Source: a secondary endosymbiont of Ctenarytaina eucalypti (GTDB taxonomy: Bacteria; Pseudomonadota; Gammaproteobacteria; Enterobacterales; Enterobacteriaceae). Taken from it: a stretch of 64,000 nucleotides of DNA. The position numbers and the translations under genes were made by a program. The DNA lies in assembly GCF_000287335.1 (NCBI RefSeq), contig NC_018419.1, positions 186,001 to 250,000 of the forward strand. Direction: 5' to 3'. This document shows positions 10,407-22,258 of the stretch, piece after piece. The stretch's first letter is position 1. Every line of letters starts with the position of its first letter. A model generated the notes under the pieces. It was given only the letters and a program-made list of their open reading frames with translations. It was not told where the DNA came from and ran no database searches.

Positions 10407-10932
10407 AGTTGATTGTCTTTATATGACTGATGCGATTTTGCAATCTTTGATTTTATGTCGTATCACTATCAGAATCGTTCTAACAAGAATGTGGGTAGTC
10501 ATCTCTCATTCTATAGAGGCAGCGCGGTCTTCTAGACATGCTTCTTTTTTGTTCTAAAGCAATAGCAGCAATGCAGTGCTTCTTTGAGCAACATACGACA
10601 ATAAAGACGAGTAGGTAAAGAATTAGAGCCTTCAGAAATGTCAAATTCCTTTCTCAGCTGAGAAAGCGGGCAGGAAATAGACTTAAACCGCAAGTCTAAT
10701 AGCTAAATTTTCTGGAAACGACATTCCGGGAATATACCTTCAGCACACTAACGGAGCCATGCTACGGTTTGCTTGTTTTTTTCTAGCGATTTCCTAGGAA
10801 ATTTAAGCGATCATTTTATATCAGCAAGATAGGTCTATTACTTATCTGCTGATCTCATAAACGATTGAAGAACACCAGCGCCGCTGAGCCAAAAGACTTC
10901 TCGGCAAAACACTACTCAGAACATAATAGAAG
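10407..10932. other. Non-coding gap after gyrA
   Basis: About 525 bases with no recognisable gene between the gyrA stop and a GC-rich hairpin. Confidence 0.45.
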
Positions 10933-10951
10933 GCGCCCCTTAGGGCGCTTT
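10933..10951. terminator. Small GC-rich hairpin with T-run, terminator-like
   Basis: GCGCCC (10933-10938), loop CTTA, GGGCGC (10943-10948), followed by TTTG. A six-base-pair stem with a tetraloop and a short T-run on the plus strand. It lies about 530 bases past gyrA, so it may be the terminator of a lost downstream gene rather than of gyrA. Confidence 0.4.
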
Positions 10952-11399
10952 GCGTCATGCAATGCTAGGTCATCCGGTCATGAGGGAGGTTTTTTTGCAT
11001 CAATGAAAAATGCGGTATGGCCGCCTTGACAGCGCGTTCTCTCTCCCATATTTTCGGTGTGCAAAAGACCTAACAACCTAATCTTATCGTGAATAATGGT
11101 CTCATAAACTTAGGTAACCACTAAGTCGTTTCGTTAACCAGTAGCGTGCTATTTCTGAAAGTTAGGGAAGATAAGAAACTAATTTCTGCAGTTTAAATAT
11201 CATGAGTGTCGTTTAAGAAATATTTTAAATAAATTGAAAATTTCACTAATAAGTAGAAAAGACTATTCCCTTTATTCAAAAAATAATCGCTTTACTTAAG
11301 CAAAAACGTACCGTAAACGACTAGGCTAATCACAAGATAGCCCTCACACCACTACTTTTCTCTAAGAGAATAGAGAAATGATGTAGATACTGTCTACAT

Positions 11400-11665
11400 C
11401 TACAGGAAAAGCACTCGCTGTAGCTGTCGAAGAAGAAGATTATATAACTCAGATTGGGGTATTAGCAGAAGGAATACGTTCAGGCGATTTTTTAAATTAT
11501 ACGTCAGTCGGTAAGATGTTCAGGCTAGTGTGTGCGCAACACTCGAGAAAAGATTTTTAATAGTCGCATAAAACGTCAATACGTGTGACATTATTTATGT
11601 AGTGATTAATGGCACTGGACTGAATATTTTTAGTGAAATAACATAAAAGGTTCTAATAGTATTTA
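11400..11665 (+). mobile_element. IS903-like transposase relic (copy 3)
   Basis: A stop-free stretch of about 50 codons from 11400 includes I-R-S-G-D-F-L-N-Y-T-S-V-G-K-M, which aligns with the L-R-A-L-Q-G-F-V-D-S-I-F-K-L-M segment of IS903-type transposases. H-S-R-K follows (S-R-R). Another frame then gives I-N-G-T-G-L-N-I-F-S-E at about 11615, matching I-D-G-T-G-L-K-I-F-G-E around the first catalytic residue. The aspartate has become asparagine and stops are present, so it is dead. A similar DNA string occurs near 33710 (copy 7). Confidence 0.6.
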
Positions 11666-12510
11666 GAATCGTCAAAGATAGCATAGGGCACTAGTCATGC
11701 TATAGCGCCTGTTGATCGGTGATATTACTATCATGATACATTAAAAAAGCGTAGTTGATGCTATCTTCGCCGTTATAGTGTATTCGATGCAGTAAGATGC
11801 AAGCATCATTTAATATCAGGTGCTTAATAGCATATATAAACTTTCCTTGAATACGTTTTATCTCGATTTTGAGATCAACGCGCCCCCACTGGAAACGCAT
11901 GACACTATAGTTCATGCGATCATGAATAGCTCCTGCTGCAGCGATATGTCGCACGAGCATTAGGCCTTCACCTGAATATTGTTTTAATGAATTAAAAAAT
12001 TACGTCAAAGAAAAATGCAAATAATCTATTTCTGCACTCTAAAGTTATTTTCTTTATGTGCGTAATATCAATAAAAGTTTTATGCGAAACATTATAGATA
12101 AACATTGATGCTTGTTAGGCTTGATAAAAAAAGATAGGGCATTATTTTGGCTGAAGATATATAAACACCATAGATCATTAAGATTGTTATAAAAATTGAA
12201 TATAGATTTTTATACCCCTAATCTATATCCGATTTATAAGGTTCTCTTTCTCTGACGTAGTTATGGGTAATTAAAAAAGAATTAGCAGAAAAATTCTAGA
12301 ATAACCTGCATTGCTCTACTCTCACGAAAAGTCTAGCTAGTAAAAAATTTAAAATAAAAACAATGTATAACAAAAGCATTTAAGGGTATATGACTATTTA
12401 CAATGATCATTGTATCGACTGCACGACAACAATAAGCAACGATGGCGGATGTGTATGAGAAATATAAGTAGATTTAAAGGAAAACATTAAGCAACTGCGC
12501 TTCTATTAGA
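11666..12510. other. Non-coding gap upstream of topA
   Basis: AT-rich. A minus-strand frame of 86 codons at 11700-11960 has no family resemblance I can name and no convincing ribosome site; I do not call it a gene. The sohB and yciN genes expected from E. coli order were not recognised. Confidence 0.45.
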
Positions 12511-12548
12511 AGCGCCCGCCAAAAACAGGTTGATTTTTAGCGGGCGCT
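12511..12548. terminator. GC-rich inverted repeat upstream of topA
   Basis: AGCGCCCGC (12511-12519) pairs perfectly with GCGGGCGCT (12540-12548) across a 20-base loop rich in A and T. It is flanked by AT-rich DNA and lies 82 bases before topA. It could be a terminator left from a lost upstream gene, or a structure in the topA leader. Confidence 0.4.
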
Positions 12549-12629
12549 GACAGAGTATAAAAGTATAATCAGCCGCAGTATCGCGTAAATTTTTTAATTT
12601 CAGAAGACGTCACTCAAATAAAGGTCAAA

Positions 12630-15218
12630 ATGGGTAAAGCTCTCGTTATCGTTGAATCGCCGGCGAAAGCCAAAACAATTAATAAATATTTAGGCAAAAA
12701 CTACGTGGTCAAGTCAAGCGTCGGGCACGTTCGGGATTTACCAACCAGCGGTTCAGCAAGTCAAAAAATTGTGGATGCCAGTAAAAAGGGGAAAAACACA
12801 CCAGACTCTAATCAGGCGTTAGTGAACCGAATGGGGATCGATCCTTACCACGGGTGGAAAGCTAAGTACGAGATCTTACCAGGAAAAGAGAAAGTGATGA
12901 CTGAAATAAAAGCACTGGCGGAAACAGCTGATCATATCTACCTTGCAACGGACCTTGACCGAGAAGGAGAAGCAATTGCCTGGCATTTACGTGAAGTTAT
13001 CGGTGGAGATAATAAACGTTTTAGCCGTGTGGTATTTAATGAAATTACCCGCAACGCGATAGCCCAGGCCTTTGAACGGCCTAGAGAGCTGAACATTGAC
13101 CGTGTCAACGCTCAACAAGCACGGCGGTTTATGGACCGCGTTGTAGGATATATGGTCTCCCCATTGCTCTGGAAAAAAATCGCTCGCGGCTTATCGGCTG
13201 GTAGAGTTCAATCGGTCGTGGTCAGACTGGTCGTAGAGCGTGAACGGGAAATTAAAATGTTTATGCCGGAAGAGTATTGGGAATTACATGCTTCTCTGCA
13301 GACAAAGCAGAGGCAACCCTTAGCACTAAAAGTCACTCATCAGGAGGAAAAGCTCTTCAAACCAGTCAATAAGCAGCAAATTCAGTCAGCCCTAGACAGG
13401 CTTAAAAATGCATCTTATGTGATCAGCCATTGTGACAATAAACTGAGCATCAGCAACCCACCTCCCCCTTTTACCACCTCAACGCTGCAGCAGGCTTCTA
13501 GCACCCGCATGGGCTGTGGGGTCAAGAAAACTATGATCTTGGCGCAACGGCTTTATGAAGCCGGGCATATTACTTATATGCGAACTGATTCTACTAATTT
13601 GAGTCAAGAAGCGCTTAATATGGTGCGTGCTTATATCAAATCGTCATTCGGAAAGCTTTATTTGCCCAAGCAACCCAATAAATACTTTATTAAAAACAAT
13701 GCGAAAGAAGCACATGAGGCGATTCGCCCTTCCAATGTTTATGCCTTAGCGGAAGAATTAAAAGACATGAAAGCTGATGCACGGAAATTGTATCAGCTAA
13801 TATGGCTTCAATTTGTTGCCTGTCAAATGACACCGGCGAAATACGATGCCAGAATGCTAGTCGTGAGGGCTGGTGAGTTTCAATTGCGCGCTCGCGGACG
13901 TACGTTGCGTTTTGATGGTTGGAGTAAAGTGATGTCAACGTTGCGAAAAAGTTCCGAAGACCCGACCCTACCAACAGTAGAGGTAGGAGAGATGCTTACA
14001 CTTAGCAAACTGCTACCCAGCCAGCATTTCACTCAGCCGCCCGCCCGCTATAGTGAAGCCTCGTTGGTGAAAGAGATGGAAAAACGCGGCATCGGTCGGC
14101 CGTCAACCTATGCTTCAATCATTTCTACCATTCAGGAGCGCGGCTATGTCCATGCGGAGAATCACTATTTGTACGCAGAAAAAATGGGAGAAATCGTGAC
14201 TGATCGTTTAGAAGAGAACTTCCGCGATCTAATGAATTACGATTTCACTGCTAAAATGGAGGATACCCTAGATCGGGTGGCAGCCAATCAGCAGGAGTGG
14301 AAAAGCGTACTTGACATCTTTTTCAGCAAATTTAGCCAACAGCTGGAAAATGCTGAAAAAGATCCAGAAGACGGAGGCATGCGACCAAATCACATGGTGA
14401 TGACGAGCATTGACTGCTTATTATGCAGTCGAAAAATGGGGATCCGTACCGCAAGTACCGGTGTATTCCTGGGTTGTTCAGGCTACGCCCTGTCCTCGAG
14501 AGACCGCTGTAAAAACACCATTAATCTGATCCCCGAAGTAGCAAACTTGAACGTGTTTGAGCGCGATGATGCGGCACGCGATGCATTGCGCACAAGACAT
14601 CACTGCAGAAAATGCAGTGCCGCAATGGATAGGTATGTTATCGACGGTGAGCGAAAACTCCATGTTTGCGGCAACAATCCACTGTGCGATGGCTACTGCA
14701 TCGAACAGGGAAAGTTTCGGATCAAGGGATATGATGGCCTAGTCATAACATGTGAACAATGTAGCGCTGATATGCAGCTGAAACTAGGGCGTTTTGGAAA
14801 ATACATGGCCTGTACCAACGATCACTGCAAGAACACCCGAAAAATCCTGCGCAACGGTGATGTGGCGCCACCAAAGGTGGCGCCAGTGCCTCTACCTGAG
14901 CTACATTGTGAGAAGTCGGACGCCTATTTTGTGCTGCGTGACGGCTCGGCGGGAGTTTTTTTAGCCGCCAATACGTTCCCGGAATCTAGAGAGACTCGAG
15001 CGCCTCTGGTGGCGGAGTTAGCACGGTTTCGCGCCCGCTTACCGGAAAAATTATATTATTTAGCTGATGCACCGATCGCAGATGCCGAAGGAAATAGTAC
15101 CCTGGTGCGTTTTAGCCGTAAAACCAAGCAACAATATATCTCTTCGCAAAAGAAAGGAAAGGTCACCTGCTGGACAGCGTTCTATGTTGATGGCCAATGG
15201 CAGGTAACTAAAAAGTAA
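12630..15218 (+). CDS. topA: DNA topoisomerase I
   Basis: An 862-residue type IA topoisomerase (E. coli 865) that relaxes negative supercoils. The Toprim start [14 protein letters not shown] and the catalytic [12 protein letters not shown] are present, and the active-site tyrosine is in [10 protein letters not shown]. The three C-terminal zinc-ribbon units remain, with cysteine pairs in C-L-L-C, C-R-K-C and C-E-Q-C. AAAGGT precedes the ATG. It is followed by cysB in the same direction, as in E. coli. With gyrA it sets supercoiling balance. Confidence 0.97.
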   Translation: MGKALVIVESPAKAKTINKYLGKNYVVKSSVGHVRDLPTSGSASQKIVDASKKGKNTPDSNQALVNRMGIDPYHGWKAKYEILPGKEKVMTEIKALAETADHIYLATDLDREGEAIAWHLREVIGGDNKRFSRVVFNEITRNAIAQAFERPRELNIDRVNAQQARRFMDRVVGYMVSPLLWKKIARGLSAGRVQSVVVRLVVEREREIKMFMPEEYWELHASLQTKQRQPLALKVTHQEEKLFKPVNKQQIQSALDRLKNASYVISHCDNKLSISNPPPPFTTSTLQQASSTRMGCGVKKTMILAQRLYEAGHITYMRTDSTNLSQEALNMVRAYIKSSFGKLYLPKQPNKYFIKNNAKEAHEAIRPSNVYALAEELKDMKADARKLYQLIWLQFVACQMTPAKYDARMLVVRAGEFQLRARGRTLRFDGWSKVMSTLRKSSEDPTLPTVEVGEMLTLSKLLPSQHFTQPPARYSEASLVKEMEKRGIGRPSTYASIISTIQERGYVHAENHYLYAEKMGEIVTDRLEENFRDLMNYDFTAKMEDTLDRVAANQQEWKSVLDIFFSKFSQQLENAEKDPEDGGMRPNHMVMTSIDCLLCSRKMGIRTASTGVFLGCSGYALSSRDRCKNTINLIPEVANLNVFERDDAARDALRTRHHCRKCSAAMDRYVIDGERKLHVCGNNPLCDGYCIEQGKFRIKGYDGLVITCEQCSADMQLKLGRFGKYMACTNDHCKNTRKILRNGDVAPPKVAPVPLPELHCEKSDAYFVLRDGSAGVFLAANTFPESRETRAPLVAELARFRARLPEKLYYLADAPIADAEGNSTLVRFSRKTKQQYISSQKKGKVTCWTAFYVDGQWQVTKK

Positions 15219-15368
15219 TATGGTTGCTTGCACCAAGGCACAGTCGCAGGTAACATTTTTAACACATCATTAAGCAATATTCAGTCTTGCTTGATGATTA
15301 GATAATAGTCAGCATAACCAGTGCTTTTAAACGCTTTCGCGGGACCTGGTGAGTCGCCTACACGGTGA

Positions 15369-16388
<1,020 letters not shown>

Positions 16389-17574
16389 CCGTGACTCCTC
16401 TTATTAAATCACATAATCACATGCGGTCTGCTATGCGGTATTAGTAAACATTCTTATCACCTCAACTTTACGAGGATACGTATTTGTTAAATAAATCTAA
16501 GTTTTAACGTGTTAGAGAGAAAAACAGCCCCCATTACGCTACATAAACGCTTTTCAGTATGCCGCACAACGTAATTAAGTGAATTTTTTTAATCATAAAG
16601 ATCAATATATTTATTTTTTATTATCTTCACGGAAACTGCTATAACTATCTTGGATGCGGTTGTAAATCAGAAGCAGATTACTGTTGTGACCAGTTCGTGA
16701 GGCTGAATAACCTCATTCGTTTTTCTAGCTATCATAACCACTGCTGAGATGTTGGTTTCCAACCGAATGATGAGGTTGATAATATGTAAAGATAGCTTAA
16801 TTATGCATCTCCTATCATTACAGGATTAGCAAATTTTTGTTCTTTATCAGCACAGAAGAATAGTATAGTAAAGCGCATTATCACCTTTGATCGAACATTA
16901 TACCTGGTGCTTCTTTGATGCTCACTATTGCAACCCTAGTCGAGGTTGTGAAGTAGCAATGCTGCTCTGCACGTCAGTATCAATCATTTTATCTATCGTT
17001 CGGTCACTGAAAGATAGCATTTAAATCTTACTCTTCACTTGACAACACTATAAAAATATGATTCCTAATTTTCTTCACTAAACATTGACGTAGCCGTGCT
17101 ATTGCTCAATGACGTAACAGGTGCTTTCAGCGCTTGCTGATGTTTTATGAATTTCTTCAATGCCTTTTTTCTCTTGTTTTGCAAAGACCAGGCCAGGCCT
17201 CGTAGGGCTTACTTGATCAGTGTACATATTGCGTCAATAAAGCTCTTGAACGTTATTAAGAGGAAAAACAAGTACATATTTTATAATTACACTATTTCAT
17301 GACTGCAGCTGAAAAGATGGGCACTCGGTAACGTCCTCTCAGAGGGAATACTGCGTCTATTGAAGCGCGAATAAATAATGTCTCCATGCTGTCAGATAAT
17401 TAATGTGCTTAAGGGACTTGTTTTACGTACGGAAGTTGATTATTAAAAACATTCTTCACATAAGAAGCTATTGATTATCATGCATGAGGTGAGCTACAGT
17501 CATCATAACTTCACAATTAGATGCATTTAATAACGCTAGTCAGTTTTATACTGGCGCACAGAAATTATAAAAAA
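16389..17574. other. Non-coding gap after cysB
   Basis: About 1.2 kb without a recognisable gene. Some of it probably belongs to the insertion-sequence relic that becomes readable from 17575. The acnA gene that follows cysB in E. coli was not found. A loose inverted repeat (AACCTCATTCG near 16711 and CGAATGATGAGGTT near 16764) is the only structure noted. Confidence 0.45.
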
Positions 17575-17885
17575 TGTGCCCTTTACTAAAAGATAGTATG
17601 GTGCATGAAACTATCTGTACTAATGTACTCGCTATACCGGAGTGCATATAGCACACTCATTGATAATTAGGGCAGTATCACCTGATGGCACTTCTGATAG
17701 ACGTGTTAGTCTATGATGTGCTATTTAAGGGGCAATGAAAGAGCAGATTAACCACCAAAAAACGTGTGAAATACTTCATTATCCCCACGCTATAAGCGTG
17801 ACCACCTGGCTGGAAATGAGAATCTTCGTAGCAACGATACTAGCTTTAAGAAGAAAGTAAATTATTTATCGGTAATGCACTAGTA
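17575..17885 (+). mobile_element. IS903-like transposase relic (copy 4)
   Basis: The plus strand carries ordered IS903 transposase pieces: K-D-S-M-V-H-E-T-I-C-T-N (family V-D-S-A-T-H-E-I-I-C-A-D) at about 17597, T-K-K-R-V-K-Y-F-I-I-P (family L-R-K-K-I-K-P-L-I-P-P) at about 17755, and N-D-T-S-F-K-K-K-V-N-Y (family N-D-T-W-K-K-K-V-G-Y) at about 17833. Stops and frame changes separate them. The N-D-T-x-K-K-K-V motif points to the IS903 group specifically. The relic probably extends to about 18.0 kb. Confidence 0.65.
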
Positions 17886-18254
17886 AACATCTTTATCTTC
17901 GACTGACAATAGTTCTGTATAGTTACCTGATTCTACATGACCATGATGCGGAAGAAGGTTAGTTGATGGCATTAGTTAAAAACACTTAACTAAATTATGC
18001 TTCGAGTAATTTTTAATAGGGTCCGTATAACGTAATAATAGGCTTACTCATGGAGCATGCATTAAAAGCACCACTATATTATACGATGCCATTATTCGGT
18101 CTAATTGTATAACTGTACGTTGTAGAGCGACAGTGTTGTACTGAACCGACTGAATATAATTCCTTTTTCCAGCACAAGCGCGAGCCGAATTAAGAGCAAG
18201 TGGTTAGAAATCTAGGGATTGTGTTATCTAGATTTTTAAAAGTCGATATCGATG

Positions 18255-18377
18255 CGTTGATGGTCAGGTATTAGGGATCAAGAAGTGGCGTGAGCAACGG
18301 TGCGTATTTATGCGTTGACCACAGGCAGCAGGCGCTTTTTTGCGTCTAGAACCCCCCATCGATTGTCTCTGGAGACT
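18255..18377 (+). pseudogene. yaeR: Possible yaeR 3' remnant (VOC-family protein)
   Basis: Immediately before tilS, where E. coli has yaeR, two frames carry C-V-D-H-R-Q-Q and S-R-R-F-F-A-S-R-T-P-H-R-L-S-L-E-T. Together they resemble the YaeR end R-V-D-P-Y-T-x-K-R-F-T-F-F-x-D-P-D-G-L-P-L-E-L-Y. A frameshift joins them. YaeR is a small glyoxalase-fold (vicinal oxygen chelate) protein of unknown role. Support is positional plus about 25 residues of partial similarity. Confidence 0.4.
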
Positions 18378-18379
18378 GC

Positions 18380-19942
18380 ATGAAGCTTAATATCGGTTGG
18401 CAGTTCCAAGTGCTAAGCGACCGTGTCGCAGCCCGTTTAGCACCTTATCGCGCATTACTGCTAGCATTTAGTGGTGGACTGGATTCCACAGTATTGTTAG
18501 ATATCCTTTCTGCCCTACGTGAAAATGAAAAAACCCTGAATAGAAAAGACGCATTGTCGATTCGGGCAGTTCATATCCATCATGGACTAAATCGCTACGC
18601 TGATTATTGGGCCGCTCACTGCGCACATGAATGCCGGCGGCGTGACGTAAAATTTACTATAGCGCGTGTGACAACTGTTGACATGAAGCCTGATGGTATC
18701 GAGGCTGCCGCACGCGGCGCCCGGTATCGGGCGCTAGCATTAACGCTAGCGGATAATGAGGCGTTGCTTACGGCCCAGCATCAAGACGATCAGGCAGAAA
18801 CGCTATTGCTTGCGCTGAAACGAGGCAGTGGCCCTGCCGGACTAGCGGGGATTGCGGAGGATGCGTCATTTTGCGGTCAACGCCTAGTTCGGCCCCTTCT
18901 GGAGTGCGCTCGAGTGGATCTAGAGCGGTATGCTAGAGCGCGCGGATTGCGATGGATTGAGGACGATAGCAACACAAATCTACGATTTGACCGAAATTTT
19001 CTTCGCCATCAAATCCTTCCAAACCTACGGCACCGCTGGCCGAAATTCTCTTCAGCAGCGGCGCGAAGTGCACGTCTTTGCGCAGAACAGGAACGGCTGT
19101 TGGACGAAGTGCTAGCGAAGACGCTCAAAGAGCTTATCCACCCGGACGGGTCGCTGCGCTTGAGAGCGCTAATAACAATGAGTGATCTCCGTCGTGCAGC
19201 TATTTTACGCCGCTGGTTGGCTAGCCGCGACGTTAGAATGCCCTCAAGGCATAAATTAACATGTCTTTGGGAAGAGGTTGCGCTCAGCCGCCGCGATTCG
19301 GTTGCGAAAATGCAGCTCGACTACCAGCAGGTGCGACGCTTTCGCGATCGTCTTTATGTAATCCCCATCTTACCTCAGATTTCTGATGGAGTAACTATAT
19401 TGCACTGGTTGACCGAAAACGAGGAGCTGAAATTGCCGGGAGGGCTGGGAATGCTTCTTAGGCGCTTAATGCATACCAATAAAGTTTCGATATGCAAACC
19501 TATTATTTTGTTACCAAAGTGCGATGACTCATTGGGAGTGCGTCTGAACAGCCATGAGGCAATTCCTCCTATAAACGACAACGTTGCCATAAGCAGTACG
19601 ATAGCCACTGACGGCATGATAGCGGCATGCAAGGTAGTGATTGTTCGCGCACCTCTACCAGACGAACGGGTAGAGGTGCGCTTTGGCCCCGTACGCGGTT
19701 TGCTCTATATCATCGGACGGCAGCGGGGAAGAGAATTGAAAAAAATATGGCAAGAACTGGATATTCCTCCTTGGAAGCGGGCCCGCACACCACTGCTGTT
19801 TTATAATAATCAGCTCATCGCAGCACTTGGGGTATTCGTTACTCGTTCAGGTGCTGCGCGGGCATCCGAGGCGCAATGGCATATTTTTTGGTGTGAGCAA
19901 CAGCGGGAGAGAAATGAACAACCATGCCGCGCATCAGGGTAA
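18380..19942 (+). CDS. tilS: tRNA(Ile)-lysidine synthase
   Basis: TilS attaches lysine to C34 of tRNA-Ile(CAU) so that it reads AUA instead of AUG, an essential step. The ATP pyrophosphatase loop L-A-F-S-G-G-L-D-S-T-V-L is at about residue 28-40, followed by H-I-H-H-G-L, T-A-Q-H-x-D-D-Q-x-E-T and W-I-E-D-D-S-N. GGAG precedes the ATG. At 520 residues it is about 90 longer than E. coli TilS (432). Most of the surplus is an insert at about residues 357-422, between L-P-G-G-L-G and the conserved V-E-V-R-F; the N-terminus and C-terminus are also slightly longer. The C-terminal tRNA-binding part (K-K-I-W-Q-E-L-D-I-P-P-W-K-R) is intact, so it is probably functional. Confidence 0.94.
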   Translation: MKLNIGWQFQVLSDRVAARLAPYRALLLAFSGGLDSTVLLDILSALRENEKTLNRKDALSIRAVHIHHGLNRYADYWAAHCAHECRRRDVKFTIARVTTVDMKPDGIEAAARGARYRALALTLADNEALLTAQHQDDQAETLLLALKRGSGPAGLAGIAEDASFCGQRLVRPLLECARVDLERYARARGLRWIEDDSNTNLRFDRNFLRHQILPNLRHRWPKFSSAAARSARLCAEQERLLDEVLAKTLKELIHPDGSLRLRALITMSDLRRAAILRRWLASRDVRMPSRHKLTCLWEEVALSRRDSVAKMQLDYQQVRRFRDRLYVIPILPQISDGVTILHWLTENEELKLPGGLGMLLRRLMHTNKVSICKPIILLPKCDDSLGVRLNSHEAIPPINDNVAISSTIATDGMIAACKVVIVRAPLPDERVEVRFGPVRGLLYIIGRQRGRELKKIWQELDIPPWKRARTPLLFYNNQLIAALGVFVTRSGAARASEAQWHIFWCEQQRERNEQPCRASG

Positions 19943-20044
19943 TCATCTCGGGATGTAAATGTTTATCACTGAGTATAACAAAAAATTTGGAGAGCAATGG
20001 ACTAGTTGAGCAACCTCAATAAGCATGAGGGATAGATTCTCGTC

Positions 20045-20268
20045 TTCGATGATTAGCGTATCTAACTCCGGACCACTAAAGCGTTCAATTAAGTCCAGAA
20101 AAAAGAGCCTGTGTAGCTTTCACCTCTTGTATCACCAGGCATGAAAGTGCTTGATCGATCGTATCTTGCATGCGCTGTGCTAATCACTGATATCCTTACT
20201 GCAGGTAAGGGTTAATATCTAATAACCAGCACGAGTGAGATTGAGATTATCGCAATCATAAGAGTTCA
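20045..20268 (-). pseudogene. rof: rof remnant (Rho-binding antiterminator)
   Basis: Convergent with tilS, exactly as in E. coli, the minus strand reads Y-D-C-D-N-L-N-L (Rof D-D-Y-D-N-L-E-L) near 20240. It continues through in-frame stops with I-L-T-L-T-C-S-K-D (L-M-L-T-L-E-L-K-D). In a shifted frame it ends R-F-S-G-P-E-L-D-T-L-I-I (S-F-S-H-P-E-I-G-T-V-V-V) near 20050-20085. Rof binds Rho and reduces termination. The frame contains at least two stops and a shift, so the gene is dead; the remaining similarity covers most of its length. Confidence 0.6.
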
Positions 20269-20269
20269 T

Positions 20270-21349
20270 TGGATGATATTCGTCATGCATCGCGATAATC
20301 GCAAAACTCCATTTTATGATATGAAAAACATTGCATTTTATCCTTTGACATGGACACGCTACAGTATAAAAAGATAATATTCGTACGTTAAATAACGAGT
20401 ACTCCTTCAGGCGTTATAACTACAGAGATCTATCTTTCCTGAAAGACAATGCGATAAAGTTATAGAAAGCCGTTTTAGAAAAGTAGTAAAATATATACAC
20501 ATATTTAATATATACTAACAATACCCTCATATCTGAACAAATCATGCCATGCTTTTTACGCTAGAGCGCTGTGAGTATGGTCTTTTTTTGGATGTGATCT
20601 TGACAAATATACTCAAAACTTTTTTATAGATAAATCGTTTTCTGTTAATAGCATGCACATGCAGGTAATCATTTTTTGATCAAACTGAAGAGTAAGTTTC
20701 GCCCTAAACTATCTTGTCAACGTGCGAATGACCGTGGATTGCATCCGGTATGCTCTCCTGATTCTTTTTGGGACAAGCTTATGTGATAACTAATCATCTA
20801 AAGTACATGAGAGGTTATATATAACTTTATGCGCTCATGAATCATCAGATGCTTACGATATTATATTGTAGCAGCAAAGCTTTTTCTGATCTCGCCTTCA
20901 GCCAGCTAAAACCTATGATAACTATCACGAGTTTTACACAACGTCTTTTTTGAGTCTATCAAAAGTTTTGATCAGCATGTCCTTAGACGACCATCCGCAT
21001 TGCAATACATAGTCTCTATGGAAAAGAAAAAGTGTATAGTTACCTCAGTCTCGTGCTTGTAAAAAATCCTGCAAGCAGCGAGGTGTTCTGTCTATATAGA
21101 ATAGCTAAATAAATCAACTGTTCTGTATAGACAGAGTACCCTTTATCAGAAAAGGGCACGTCTTGTGAACAACGTAACCAGTTAAGCTCTCTGGTGAGAG
21201 AAGATCAGCACCACGGTGATGATGAAATTAGCATTTAGCATCTTACTAAGCGCTTGATAGAGCTTTGTGAACTCACAAATACACTTATAGTCTTTAGATA
21301 AAATACCGAGATGGACGTTTCTTAGAAATAAAGATAAGATGTTTTGTAT
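20270..21349. other. Non-coding gap with one inverted repeat
   Basis: No gene recognised over about 1.1 kb. At 21087-21096 and 21126-21135, TCTGTCTATA and TATAGACAGA form a perfect 10-base inverted repeat 29 bases apart. ClpB, which would follow pgeF by synteny, could not be read. Confidence 0.45.
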
Positions 21350-21510
21350 TAGCATAAAAATGTCAATACGAGATGCCTTAGCTATTCAGTCATACATGCC
21401 CGATAAGCTTTTTCTTTTTTGATAACGAAGCATGTCAGGTCAGACGTATGATGTAGCAACATGCGGAGTATCGGGTTAGCTTTATCTAACAGCGGATAAA
21501 CCGATAAATT
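21350..21510 (+). mobile_element. IS903-like transposase relic (copy 5)
   Basis: S-I-K-M-S-I-R-D at 21351 (family S-I-K-T-P-T-R-G) is followed in frame by K-L-F-L-F and then V-R-S-D-V-stop-C-S-N-M-R-S-I-G-L-A-L-S near 21440 (family V-R-Q-H-G-x-x-x-R-R-V-W-R-K-L-H-L-A). Stops interrupt it. The DNA around S-I-K also resembles copies 3, 7 and 8. Partial and eroded. Confidence 0.45.
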
Positions 21511-21934
21511 TTATCATCTTTGTCTATTAAGCGCACAGCAGTAGCCTTGGTGCGCGCGTTTTCGGATTTGATAAAAACCACCGGAAAATTAGATGACCAG
21601 TGTGTGAAAATTATGCTATATATAACTATCATGTGCGTATCTTGATAAAAGAATTAATCTGCTTCTTTCGTCATAACGCTTCGCCTGATATTGACTCTCT
21701 TCTCTATTATGGCGGCACCATGTAGTTAACAATGACTATATAGGAGGTAAGATGTGATATTTTGGCAAGAGATCATATTACACTATCCCTCACCTCAATA
21801 TGTTATATAAGAAAATGATTCCAGGACATCAGTTCACAGAGATTAGCTGAATCTTGTATATCTTGCAAATCAAACACTGCAAGCACCTACGGTACATGTA
21901 ACGAATGACCGCGGCGTCTCAGACCACCTTCTTG

Positions 21935-22258
21935 CTGACTTTAAATTTTTCGGGCCAATCACTGACGCCTTCGATGCTAGCAGGCCGCATGTCGCGGCTG
22001 AAATATTACTAGAATGTGTTCTATCTAGTACAGCGGATTAACTGCATACTGCCCGAGGTCGCCAACCAGAGGCAAAAATGTGCGAGCGTGCCCGCACAAG
22101 TAAGGCAGATGTTCTGGCGCAGGCTAGGGTTTCATCCCCAAAATGAGACTGAAGGTGAAGCGACCGGTAGCACGATTTTCTCACTCCGCCTTCTTTATTC
22201 CGTGAAAGAGGGTAAGGTGAATTGGGCCTGATTGAGCCGGACGGATCCGTAGTTTCAG
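21935..22258 (-). pseudogene. pgeF: pgeF (yfiH) remnant, purine nucleoside/peptidoglycan editing laccase family
   Basis: Just downstream of the rluD stop, where E. coli has yfiH, the minus strand reads E-G-G-V-R-K-S-C-Y-R-S-L-H-L-Q-S-H-F-G-D-E. This matches the family signature G-G-V-S-x-x-P-Y-x-S-L-N-L-G-x-H-x-G-D. A stop follows within 40 codons. A later frame gives A-S-K-A-S-V-I-G-P (family A-D-A-x-Y-x-x-x-P-G). The rest is unreadable. The gene is clearly broken. Confidence 0.55.

Noticed and set aside
11700-11960. 86-codon minus-strand open frame between gyrA and topA
   Set aside because: No recognisable family and no clear ribosome site; chance open frames of this length are expected in this much non-coding DNA.
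16711-16780. Loose inverted repeat AACCTCATTCG / CGAATGATGAGGTT
   Set aside because: The arms differ by a three-base insertion and no T-run follows, so a terminator or site call is not supported.
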